Shown piece by piece: positions 41,826-48,542 of a DNA stretch of 48,542 nt. The stretch is from a virus. Below the pieces are notes generated by a model that saw only the letters and a program-made list of their open reading frames with translations, did not search any database and was not told the origin of the DNA. The translations under genes were made by a program, and so were the position numbers. The DNA lies in the IMG/VR virus record IMGVR_UViG_3300008952_000087, positions 1 through 48,542 of that record; one strand, written 5' to 3'. Each line of letters starts with the position of its first letter. Within the stretch, counting starts at the first letter, position 1.

Positions 41826-43427
41826 TCAAGCTTCTGTCTCGGGGGTAGCCACGTCTGCAGCCAAGAGCTTCACTACTTCTGTGCCCTCGTCTTGTGCTTT
41901 TTGATTAGCGTTCATCGCTGTCGAGCGCCTGTCTGAACTAAAGTATTTACCAATATTTTCAGTAAAATCCTTCGTTGTCTCTAAAAGCGTCATCATATCG
42001 GTGCCCATCTTCTTGATATAAATATCAGCACATGCCTTAATATTTTTAGTAGAGAGATTAAGCTCGCCATAATATACAACGTTGGCAATATTAGTAATCT
42101 TCTCGGTGGCTGCAGCACTAATTGCCCACTGCTTTCCTCCAGTGTCGCCTTTGGTTTCCATGAGTTGGCGCTCTTGTTCCATCATAATCTTCTCTCTCTC
42201 GTGAAACTCTCCAAAATAAGACTCTGCGAGTTGTTTGGGCTCTTCGGGCTGACCTTCAGCATATCCAGTGTTGTATGCCTTTATTGCTGCGTTAAGGACT
42301 CTCTTCTGTTCAGGCTCTTTCAGTTCGGGTTTTGTTGCGAGCCAGCTTTCAAAATCAGGTTCTTTGCCGGCTTCCGCATCAGCCTTGCCTTGTGATCGGG
42401 CGGAAAATCTCTCTGCTCTTGTTCTTTCTCCCGAATACTGTTTCTGCTTTACAGCCGGATCTTTGGGCGCGCTGGCGCCGGCATCAAAGTTGCCTTGATC
42501 ATCAAGATTCTTTTTGAACATCCCCAAGCTCTGATTGTATCCCGGAGTCTGTAAAAGAACTTCTTGCATTTTGAGCAACAAATCGGGAGTGGCCGGTGAC
42601 GACCACGCTTGAGCGAGTTCATTAATTGCCGGTCCTTGATCGCCAAGAAGATCAGCGTTGCCGGCAGTCTCCATGATCGCTACAAAGTTTTTGCGACTAA
42701 TAACGAAGTCAAGTAACATCAACTCAGTAACATCATCGCCATCCGAATTTTTGCGCCCAATTAAATATTTGATCTTTTCAACCCCAGAGCCGCCGCGAAT
42801 AAACAAGTAGTCCACAAGATTAGTAAAGCTTCCGTGAATGGGCGTTTTAGGGCTGAGTAATTTAAGGCTGACCGGCTCTTCATCGCCAGTAACAAAGTCT
42901 TCGATAGGGAGAGTTCCACCAACGCGACCAGCGATTTGTTTACCGTCTGTGATCGCTGCCATAAACCCCTCAAACACGAAGCCCGACGATGACTCACTAT
43001 AGTCATTCAAACATGCTTGAAGCGCCTCGATAATCATCATCATATTTAAAATGGCATTGAATCTCATGCCGGTGCCCTTGCGCTTTGCCGAGACGGGATC
43101 AACAAAGCTGTTGACGTGAGCGATCCTGGCCTGAACACTCGGTTGACGCGTAATCGATGCAAAAATTCTATCAATATCTTTTCGTGATTGACTGTTGGGA
43201 TCGCCCCACGCTTCATTGGGCATGAGCTTTGGAATGGGAATAGACATGCTGAAGCGTTCTGCTTCGTTGAGAAGGGGAGTTGGGGTAGAACTATCTATCA
43301 CCTCACCCCCTATCGTCTCATAAACTCTCTCCACCATTTCTAATAGCGAAGAAAGATCAACAGTGTTTTTCTTTTCTTTTTCTTTACCATATTCTATTTC
43401 TAAAACATCACTTAATCCATCAGACAT
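41826..43427 (-). CDS. Uncharacterised 533-aa protein, possibly with nuclease-like core
   Basis: Residues about 140-210 are the most structured part: LQACLNDYSESSSGFVFEGF, GTLPIEDFV and PVSLKLLSPKT, with an E...D...S-L-K order that could be a PD-(D/E)XK-like core. From about 330 it is acidic and basic low complexity (GQPEEPKQLAESYFGEF, EREKIMMEQERQLMETKG). AAGGAG ribosome site; between groEL and clpP. Head or scaffold protein is the other option. Low certainty on function. Confidence 0.55.
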   Translation of the reverse strand: MSDGLSDVLEIEYGKEKEKKNTVDLSSLLEMVERVYETIGGEVIDSSTPTPLLNEAERFSMSIPIPKLMPNEAWGDPNSQSRKDIDRIFASITRQPSVQARIAHVNSFVDPVSAKRKGTGMRFNAILNMMMIIEALQACLNDYSESSSGFVFEGFMAAITDGKQIAGRVGGTLPIEDFVTGDEEPVSLKLLSPKTPIHGSFTNLVDYLFIRGGSGVEKIKYLIGRKNSDGDDVTELMLLDFVISRKNFVAIMETAGNADLLGDQGPAINELAQAWSSPATPDLLLKMQEVLLQTPGYNQSLGMFKKNLDDQGNFDAGASAPKDPAVKQKQYSGERTRAERFSARSQGKADAEAGKEPDFESWLATKPELKEPEQKRVLNAAIKAYNTGYAEGQPEEPKQLAESYFGEFHEREKIMMEQERQLMETKGDTGGKQWAISAAATEKITNIANVVYYGELNLSTKNIKACADIYIKKMGTDMMTLLETTKDFTENIGKYFSSDRRSTAMNANQKAQDEGTEVVKLLAADVATPETEA

Positions 43428-43438
43428 TTTTTAACTCC

Positions 43439-44071
43439 TTATACAATCTCGTCCGCAATTCCATATTCCACGGCTTCCTCTGCTGATAAATAGATATTAA
43501 CCTTTTGCTCCAGCATTTTTTTAAGTTGGGATTTGGTCATTTTTGTTTCCTCTATTAAACGGTTTATGTACATTGCCTGTAAATCTTGAATAGCTTCCAT
43601 TTCATTAACTAAGTTGTGGAGAGAGCCGTGGTTGCCAGCTACCACCGAATGGAGCATGACACGACAGTTTTTTCCAATTTTACGCTTACCGTGTGTTCCA
43701 CCGGCGAGGAGGAGCACACCAGCCGACATCACCTTTCCCATCCCAATGGTGCTGATGTCTGTGGTTCCTTGGATTTGCTTCATCATGTCATACAAAGCAA
43801 ACATGTCATCGGCATTACCTCCATATGTAGAAATATAAAAGTCGATGTCTTTCCGTTTAGTTTGGTCTTCAATAAGTTTGTTTTGTTCATTCATATACAA
43901 AAGAGACAAAATAACCTCTGCTACTTTTTCTTCAACAACATCCGCGAATAGCCCCACTAGTCGCAATTCAGGCTCAGCGTTCTGATCGGCTCCTCCTTGG
44001 ACGAGGAGAATCTTTTTACCATCATCCCCTTCTATGAGTTTGTTCACTTTTTCTTTAATACGATCAATCAT
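43439..44071 (-). CDS. clpP: ClpP-like serine protease with Asn in the triad
   Basis: 210 aa. ClpP fold markers: FYISTYGGNADDMFALYD, nucleophile Ser in GKVMSAGVLLLAGG, catalytic His in CRVMLHSV, and a third-residue region VNIYLSAEEAVEYG. Aligned to human ClpP (ERDRYMS, Asp227), the Asp is replaced by Asn. Listeria ClpP1 also has Asn here and works in a mixed complex. It may assemble with host ClpP, or act as a prohead-type protease. Next to groEL and the head-core-like gene. Confidence 0.85.
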   Translation of the reverse strand: MIDRIKEKVNKLIEGDDGKKILLVQGGADQNAEPELRLVGLFADVVEEKVAEVILSLLYMNEQNKLIEDQTKRKDIDFYISTYGGNADDMFALYDMMKQIQGTTDISTIGMGKVMSAGVLLLAGGTHGKRKIGKNCRVMLHSVVAGNHGSLHNLVNEMEAIQDLQAMYINRLIEETKMTKSQLKKMLEQKVNIYLSAEEAVEYGIADEIV

Positions 44072-44072
44072 C

Positions 44073-44477
44073 TTAATCCTCCGTAATAAATTTTATTAAA
44101 TCATCTCGATTAGTCTCTAAAAATTTCATCGCACTATCCCAGTCATGAAACTTAACCAAGTGGTCAAAGAACCCCCCGTGCGCATCAACAATCTTTTGAA
44201 TGGCGCGCTTTTTATATAACGTCAATTCATCGGTGAATTGACGCTGAAAAGCTTGAAGGTTTTGCTCACTAGCTTTGCTTTCTTTAAGAACATTTAAGCG
44301 ATACTGGCGGGAATATTGAAAATTTTCTAAAGCTTTCACAGTAATAAATAGTGCGATTAATTGAGTGACATGGATTAATTGCATACTTTTTCGCGCACTG
44401 CTCAGAAAATAGAACGTTTTACAGGTTATGTAACCAAACACAAAAACCAAACAATAAAGCCACACGCTATGATCCAT
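44073..44477 (-). CDS. Membrane protein with helical C-terminal domain, 134 aa
   Basis: Start MDHSVWLYCLVFVFGYITCK, chosen because a GGGAAGTG site precedes it and a terminator occupies the longer start region. Two spans (CLVFVFGYITCKTFYFL; LIHVTQLIALFITV) are followed by a long charged helix (QAFQRQFTDELTLYKKRAIQ). Membrane-anchored helical protein; role unknown. Confidence 0.62.
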   Translation of the reverse strand: MDHSVWLYCLVFVFGYITCKTFYFLSSARKSMQLIHVTQLIALFITVKALENFQYSRQYRLNVLKESKASEQNLQAFQRQFTDELTLYKKRAIQKIVDAHGGFFDHLVKFHDWDSAMKFLETNRDDLIKFITED

Positions 44478-44490
44478 ATCACTTCCCATC

Positions 44491-44528
44491 CTTAAAAACA
44501 AATAACCACTGGGGGTCCAGTGGTTATT
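44491..44528 (-). terminator. Rho-independent terminator
   Basis: Minus strand: perfect 12-bp stem AATAACCACTGG / CCAGTGGTTATT with a 4-nt loop, then TGTTTTTAAG. It follows the acidic gene at 44558-45166 and separates it from the membrane protein gene. Confidence 0.85.
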
Positions 44529-44557
44529 ATAACTCTTTACAAACTAAAAGTCAATTA

Positions 44558-45166
44558 CTATTTGTGAGTAAGTCGTTGAAAAATCCTCTCAGTGAGGGCA
44601 TCAATCATTTCGGCCTTTTTATTTTCTTTAACTAGGCGTGACGCAACACGCTTGGCTACCGCATTTACTAGATCTTCTTTGGTCTCGTATAGATCGCGAT
44701 TTCCAGGCATCTCTTCTACTTCTTCTTCAGCTTCGATGTCCATACCGGCAGGCTCGCCTAAATCTTCTTCAGCCGATACATCTAATTCTTCTTCACCCCC
44801 TTCGAGGTCTACCTCTTCTTCGGCGCCAAGTTCGCCCATTTCAATACTAACTTCTTCTCCGGTCGCGTCTTCAAGCGCGCCGGCAAATGCACTCATAAAG
44901 TCATCGAGAGAAATTTGCAGCCCATCGCCGCCCATGTCCATGCCCATGTCATCTTCTACTTCGGCGTCCATGGATAACTCATCTTCGACTGGCTCGTCTG
45001 GAGCCATTTCAACTTCGGCATCCATTTCGATCTCTTCGTCTCCAAGCTCCATTGGCTGCTCTTGGAGGCTTAAGCCTTCTACTCTGCTGTTGCCAACGGC
45101 GCCCATATTGGCTAATTTCATAAAACGACGAATCTCTGATTCAGTCAAAAGTTTCTTACGAGCCAT
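44558..45166 (-). CDS. Acidic head-core/scaffold-like protein
   Basis: 202 aa. MARKKLLTESEIRRFMKLAN, then about 110 residues of very acidic low complexity (DAEVEDDMGMDMGGDG, DLEGGEEELDVSAEED) and a helical C-terminus (ETKEDLVNAVAKRVASRL). The LLTESE start with an L-x-E site and the acidity resemble prohead core proteins of marine T4-like phages. Placed near clpP. Function inferred. Confidence 0.62.
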   Translation of the reverse strand: MARKKLLTESEIRRFMKLANMGAVGNSRVEGLSLQEQPMELGDEEIEMDAEVEMAPDEPVEDELSMDAEVEDDMGMDMGGDGLQISLDDFMSAFAGALEDATGEEVSIEMGELGAEEEVDLEGGEEELDVSAEEDLGEPAGMDIEAEEEVEEMPGNRDLYETKEDLVNAVAKRVASRLVKENKKAEMIDALTERIFQRLTHK

Positions 45167-45225
45167 TATAATTCTCCTTTAAATAAAAACTCACCTGTAA
45201 TTAGTGGCGTCATCCCATAAATACC

Positions 45226-45489
45226 TTAAAAATTTAAACCATTCTGTATACAATGCTTTTTTAACTTTTTCAAAGCTTCTGTTTCTATCTGTTTTACTCT
45301 CGCAAAAGAAACATGCAGACGATCTGCAACCTCACGCAAAGTGAGCCTCCCATTCTCATAAACAGAAATCAAAGAACAATTATATTCGGGCGAATAATCA
45401 ATCCAAAGACGACATTCTTGCTGGGGACATTTAATTGCGTGGCGACGGCACAGCCGCGAACATTCTAATAAGCCATCACGTTGTTTCAT
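45226..45489 (-). CDS. Stand-alone sigma-70 region-4-like HTH protein
   Basis: 87 aa. The C-terminal 40 residues, LTLREVADRLHVSFARVKQI then ETEALKKLKK, read as sigma-70 region 4 (helix-turn-helix that binds TTGACA). The N-terminal half has four Cys in CSRLC...CPQQEC, a possible zinc site. Regions 1-3 are missing, so it is not a full sigma factor. It is a candidate to bind the repeated TTGACA boxes of the early promoters. Confidence 0.72.
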   Translation of the reverse strand: MKQRDGLLECSRLCRRHAIKCPQQECRLWIDYSPEYNCSLISVYENGRLTLREVADRLHVSFARVKQIETEALKKLKKHCIQNGLNF

Positions 45490-45818
45490 AAGTCTGGAAA
45501 TTCCTCTTCTAATAAATCAAATATGTTATCCACCTCTCCCTCTGTCAGCGCAAAATCTCGTAATTTTTGGCGACCCTTTTTTTGAAGCTTGTCGGACTTT
45601 GTTAACTTAGCCTTTGATTTGGCTGCAATCTCATTAGTATATTCTAAAATTCGCTCATCATCTTCAATCAATCCTGTAATGATGTGCCGAAAAAAGGTGG
45701 CTTGCGTCAATCTCAAATATTTAAGCTTTAAAATAAGCTGTGCGTGACGATAATCGTTTTCAGTAAAAACAATACGTTTTGTTAAATTGCCGTAATCGAT
45801 GCTCGTGCTCATGTCCAT
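45486..45818 (-). CDS. Ribbon-helix-helix-like protein
   Basis: 110 aa. Starts MDMSTSIDYGNLTKRIVFTE; a second ATG two codons later is an option. KRIVFTENDYRHAQLILKLK then QATFFRHIITGLIEDDERI has the strand-helix-helix look of RHH DNA-binding proteins. The basic middle (KSKAKLTKSDKLQKKGRQK) and acidic end (NIFDLLEEEFPDL) are unusual. A transcription factor is possible, not shown. Confidence 0.6.
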   Translation of the reverse strand: MDMSTSIDYGNLTKRIVFTENDYRHAQLILKLKYLRLTQATFFRHIITGLIEDDERILEYTNEIAAKSKAKLTKSDKLQKKGRQKLRDFALTEGEVDNIFDLLEEEFPDL

Positions 45819-46828
45819 TGCCGGTTCAAAATATGTGTATGACTTTCACTCAACCCAGAAGGGGTTTGATGCACAAATCGGGCTCGAGCTTGTAACTCTT
45901 TTAGATTGCGCGCGCCGGTGTAAGAAAACCCAGAACGAATTCCTCTTTCTAATTCTTCGAGGATGTGCTTCACGGGTCCACGATATGGTACGCGCGCGGC
46001 CACTCCTTCGAACGAGCTATAGTGTCCATGCCAATCTACTTGTGCCTCTTTACTTGCCATTCCTCGGTAAGATTTCCATCGGGTACCGTCTATGTCCTGG
46101 AGGATTTTTCCTGGCGTCTCCTCGGTACCAGAGAGCAGTGAGCCACACATTACAGCATCGGCGCCGGCTGCCAATGCCTTAACCATGTCGCCAGCATTGC
46201 GGATGCCTCCGTCAGCTATAATCTTAATGTCTCGGTCTGTCTTGGCACAGTTTATAATCGTCTGTAATCCCGGAATTCCGTGTCCAGTTTGAATTCTAGT
46301 GGAACAAATAGATCCGCCACCTATATTGCAGCGCGCAGAGTGGGCGCCCCAGTCGGCTAAATCATTGATGCCTTCTAAAGTGGCCACGTTGCCTGCCATG
46401 ATATGAATGTTATCGTCTAAGCGGCTTCGAAGGACCTTAAGTGCGTTCTTCATCAAAATATGATGACCGTGAGCTACGTCCACACAAATGATACTTACTC
46501 CGGAGAGTGCTAAATCAGTGGCACGCTCTTCAAAGTCTCCTGTGACGCCAACGGCTCCCCCCACCACCGCTTCCGATGGAAGCGCATCGAGGTGCCGGCA
46601 CTGCTCTTCAATCGACATATAGCGATGAATGATGGCTGTCGCGCGATGTGCGTCCATCGCCCCAGCCATGCGGGAGTCCGAGATGGTATCCATCGGGGAA
46701 GCGATGATGGGCAGCAGCAGATATGCGTTTTGCCCTAAGTCGGAAGAAATGTCGATTTCTTGTCGCGAAGTAATATCTGAGTATTGGGGCGACAAGAGAA
46801 CGTCGTCATAGGAAAGCCCACGTTCCAC
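45809..46828 (-). CDS. guaB: IMP dehydrogenase (IMPDH/GMPR family), no CBS domains
   Basis: 339 aa. DDVLLSPQYSDI at the start, IMAGNVAT, the Cys loop GGGSICSTRIQTG, ADGGIRNAGDMVKALAAGAD, SYRGMAS, EGVAARVPYRG and ESHTHI match IMPDH in order. The CBS pair of ~120 residues is absent, so GTP/ATP feedback would be lost. GMP reductase is the alternative; the RVPYRG flap favours IMPDH. It should raise guanine nucleotide supply. Confidence 0.83.
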   Translation of the reverse strand: MERGLSYDDVLLSPQYSDITSRQEIDISSDLGQNAYLLLPIIASPMDTISDSRMAGAMDAHRATAIIHRYMSIEEQCRHLDALPSEAVVGGAVGVTGDFEERATDLALSGVSIICVDVAHGHHILMKNALKVLRSRLDDNIHIMAGNVATLEGINDLADWGAHSARCNIGGGSICSTRIQTGHGIPGLQTIINCAKTDRDIKIIADGGIRNAGDMVKALAAGADAVMCGSLLSGTEETPGKILQDIDGTRWKSYRGMASKEAQVDWHGHYSSFEGVAARVPYRGPVKHILEELERGIRSGFSYTGARNLKELQARARFVHQTPSGLSESHTHILNRQWT

Positions 46829-47238
46829 TATTCTTCATCCTGTGAAGCTTGTGCTGCAGCTTTCGCTTCCTTGGCTTTAGCAGCCTCTTGACTGCGGCGA
46901 AAAGTAGGTGATCGAACTTCTAAGTCATCGCCCGAGATGCCTCCTTCTTCCGGGGGTCTATCGCCCCGTCGTGTGACGCCGTCCATCCCTCGAGTGGGAT
47001 CGGGAGCAACAGGAGGAGCAGCACGGGGCGCAAATCGCGGTCCAAAGTATTGCTGCAAAGTTATCATTACATTCTCATTTTCAGCTAATGCTTTGCCGTG
47101 TTTGGCAATCTCTTCTACCCACTCTGTGTGATCGGGGACAGCGCTGGGATTTGTAAGCAATAGTTCAAGAGTAGCATATGCTTCTAGTGCTTTCCCTCGT
47201 AGCTGCAAAATGGCAGCCTCATATAAATTTTTTGACAT
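46828..47238 (-). CDS. Conserved phage protein, 136 aa
   Basis: Start MSKNLYEAAILQLRGKALEA (AAGGAG site); then ATLELLLTNPSAVPDHTEWV, VEEIAKHGKALAENEN and a Pro/Arg-rich disordered C-terminal half. The L-Y-E-A-A-I-L-x-L-R-G-K-A-x-E-A start recurs in T4-like marine phages, uncharacterised. Confidence 0.68.
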   Translation of the reverse strand: MSKNLYEAAILQLRGKALEAYATLELLLTNPSAVPDHTEWVEEIAKHGKALAENENVMITLQQYFGPRFAPRAAPPVAPDPTRGMDGVTRRGDRPPEEGGISGDDLEVRSPTFRRSQEAAKAKEAKAAAQASQDEE

Positions 47239-47239
47239 C

Positions 47240-47608
47240 TTATTTCTCCTTTTCAATAAATGATTTGATATCTTTCACATTATACCATGTCTTCTTGTTG
47301 TTTTTCCCCTTGGGGGGATCGGGCATTACTCTAATGCGGGGGGACCTTTTTCCCAACTTCATTACACAAATGGTGGGAATTCCATGAAATCCCAAAATTC
47401 GTTCTACGTCTCCATAGTCCATAACATTAAAAGCAAAAAAATGTACATCTGGATAGTGCGTTGCTATATCTTCATATGGCTCTTGCAGCGCATGACAATA
47501 GTGACAATTATTAGAATAAAACTTCACCACAATAGTAGCTTTGTCTTCTTTAATTTTGCCACCTAAAATTTGCTGCAGCGCACGTTTAGATAGTCTTTCA
47601 ATCGGCAT
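47240..47608 (-). CDS. Thioredoxin-like protein
   Basis: 122 aa. VVKFYSNNCHYCHALQEPYE holds the CHYC active site, HFFAFNVMDYGDV follows, and GIPTICVM contains the cis-Pro. The C-terminal tail is longer and basic (PKGKNNKKTWYNVKD). Likely a cytoplasmic thiol-disulphide reductant, or a processivity-type partner for a phage polymerase. Confidence 0.85.
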   Translation of the reverse strand: MPIERLSKRALQQILGGKIKEDKATIVVKFYSNNCHYCHALQEPYEDIATHYPDVHFFAFNVMDYGDVERILGFHGIPTICVMKLGKRSPRIRVMPDPPKGKNNKKTWYNVKDIKSFIEKEK

Positions 47609-47840
47609 TCTTTTTTCCTTGAGCGCGTTCCTTGCGGCGTGTTACGGCGGCGCCCTCTTCTATTAAAGCTGCGAGGCGCGCGCGCTCTTTAGCGGCGCCC
47701 ACTCCTTCACCAAGGCGCTCATCTAGCACCTTAAGCTGTTGAGTGTGGGTGCGAGAGGTGCGACACTCAGCCATTTCTTGCGCTTGTTCCCGCAACTCTT
47801 GGCGCCTGGCGCGCCCTCTATTAATCCGTCTCGTGCTCAT
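47598..47840 (-). CDS. Small Arg-rich protein, 80 aa
   Basis: MSTRRINRGRARRQELREQA, then QQLKVLDERLGEGVGAAKER, ARLAALIEEG. Highly charged helical. The QLxxLDxRLGxGVGAxxERARL pattern recurs in phage genomes without known function. Overlaps both neighbours. Confidence 0.68.
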   Translation of the reverse strand: MSTRRINRGRARRQELREQAQEMAECRTSRTHTQQLKVLDERLGEGVGAAKERARLAALIEEGAAVTRRKERAQGKKNAD

Positions 47841-48072
47841 CTATCACCTCCTCGGCTTTCTGAATACATGTAGGACAGAAGAGTCTCACCATCTTCTCGC
47901 GTATTACTACCTTCCAAGAGAATACCATACTTTTATCTTGTTTGTCAAATGGGTTTTCGCATGCAGTGCATTTATCTGGAAGCTGGTTAAAAAGGAAAAT
48001 TTTATCCGAGAGTTTTACTTCGGCATCATCCAACCCTTGCTTCTTAAGCGCTCGTCGTTGTTCACGATTCAT
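47821..48072 (-). CDS. Zinc-binding protein, 83 aa
   Basis: MNREQRRALKKQGLDDAEVK, then CTACENPFDKQD, and FCPTCIQKAEEVIDE. Two CxxC pairs about 34 residues apart make a treble-clef or ribbon-type zinc site. Overlaps the next gene by 20 nt; directly after the Dam gene. Confidence 0.7.
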   Translation of the reverse strand: MNREQRRALKKQGLDDAEVKLSDKIFLFNQLPDKCTACENPFDKQDKSMVFSWKVVIREKMVRLFCPTCIQKAEEVIDEHETD

Positions 48073-48530
48073 TAAATTACTCCAATCTTAGGAAAATCTA
48101 TATAAACATTTCGTGCGCTATTATGAAACACTACTACTGCTGACGGGAAAGGAGCACTATTTTCTCCGTTTCCAAACTTTAGGCGCCCCTTAACAAAATA
48201 TAACTCATGAGCTTTTAGCACATAATCGTGCCAATATCGCGTATCAGTTCGCGCAGGAATCAATGCCACAACAGTGGTGTTCTCCTTACGTGATTCTTCG
48301 TAAGCTTTTTTGATCCAGTCCTTAATTCCTCGACCATAAGGGGGATTCATAAATACAACGTTTCCTCCCCAATCTTGTTCAAGACCGTTGTCGTCCTCGG
48401 TATAGTGGTTTGCTACTTTATAGTTGGACTGGTTTGAACATGGGTCCAACGTAAAAGGCCCAAATTTGTCTGACAATTTGTCAAAGAAATGTTGAGGAGT
48501 ACCCCACTCTTTTGATTTCGAACTGAACAT
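48072..48530 (-). CDS. dam: Phage-type DNA N6-adenine methyltransferase (Dam family)
   Basis: 152 aa. KEWGTPQHFFDKLSDKFGPF then TLDPCSN, DDNGLEQDWGG, NPPYGRGIKDWI (catalytic N-P-P-Y near residue 62) and VALIPARTDTRYW; closes with APFPSAVVVF. This is the order of the phage DNA N-6-adenine methyltransferase (Dam) family, which modifies adenines to evade host nucleases. The ATG overlaps a TAA at the right edge. Confidence 0.88.
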   Translation of the reverse strand: MFSSKSKEWGTPQHFFDKLSDKFGPFTLDPCSNQSNYKVANHYTEDDNGLEQDWGGNVVFMNPPYGRGIKDWIKKAYEESRKENTTVVALIPARTDTRYWHDYVLKAHELYFVKGRLKFGNGENSAPFPSAVVVFHNSARNVYIDFPKIGVI

Positions 48531-48542
48531 TACTTGTTGTGT

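Noticed and set aside
48530-48542. End of a further gene at the right edge
   Set aside because: A TAA overlapping the Dam ATG suggests it, but only three codons are inside the window.

Overview
The window is a dense stretch of a large double-stranded DNA tailed-phage genome. Essentially every gene lies on the minus strand, genes abut or overlap by a few bases, and nearly all proteins are short. Phage hallmarks are a Dam-type phage methyltransferase, phage-encoded GroEL and ClpP, a MazG-like pyrophosphatase, a MoxR/VWA pair, three tRNA genes with encoded CCA, and many N-terminal tags resembling the T4 capsid-targeting peptide with its L-x-E cleavage site. Sec signal peptides, a lipobox and an outer-membrane-barrel-like protein point to a Gram-negative host. 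The style resembles marine T4-like or larger myoviruses, but no terminase, portal or polymerase lies in the window, so placement is inference.

Layout, given in coordinate order (transcription runs from high to low numbers). 1-9.6 kb: proteins with capsid-targeting-like tags (HAD nucleotidase, 2H phosphoesterase, NUDIX hydrolase, an 819-residue protein) mixed with exported proteins (metzincin protease, S1-type protease, VWA lipoprotein). 9.6-12.3 kb: small SH3-like and zinc-ribbon proteins. 12.3-14.9 kb: small membrane proteins and a chain of seven SH3-like genes. 14.9-22.5 kb: short transcription units, each led by a repeated three-box promoter, including the MoxR-type ATPase, its VWA metallopeptidase partner and a zinc-knuckle protein; a 171-nt structured RNA candidate lies at 21501-21671. 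22.5-28.3 kb: more chains of overlapping SH3-like genes, a MazG-like enzyme and small zinc proteins. 28.4-29.7 kb: tRNA-Ile, tRNA-Arg and tRNA-Lys interleaved with micro-membrane proteins and a beta-barrel-like protein. 29.7-39.7 kb: small proteins, a tagged nucleotidyltransferase, a second S1-type protease and a tagged 1493-residue protein. 39.7-48.5 kb: GroEL, a 533-residue unknown, an Asn-type ClpP, an acidic head-core-like protein, a sigma region-4-like protein, IMP dehydrogenase, thioredoxin and Dam methyltransferase.

Three nucleotide-level systems stand out. (1) At least 24 small MKVGDLV-type genes; 17 junctions overlap by exactly 14 nt, so the end of one gene (usually N-E-S-R-stop) is the start of the next (usually M-K-V-G-D). 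(2) Fourteen near-identical promoters with architecture TTGACA-N5-TTGACA-N8-TTGACT-N17-TATAAT, whose upstream boxes usually contain the previous gene's stop codon. (3) An 11-nt motif, AAAYAAACCTT, found 11 times on the coding strand only and read in all three frames.

A working reading is an early or hypervariable module of host-takeover proteins (about 12-28 kb), flanked by virion-packaged cargo and head-related or chaperone functions. All functional statements come from motif reading by eye; no database search was run.
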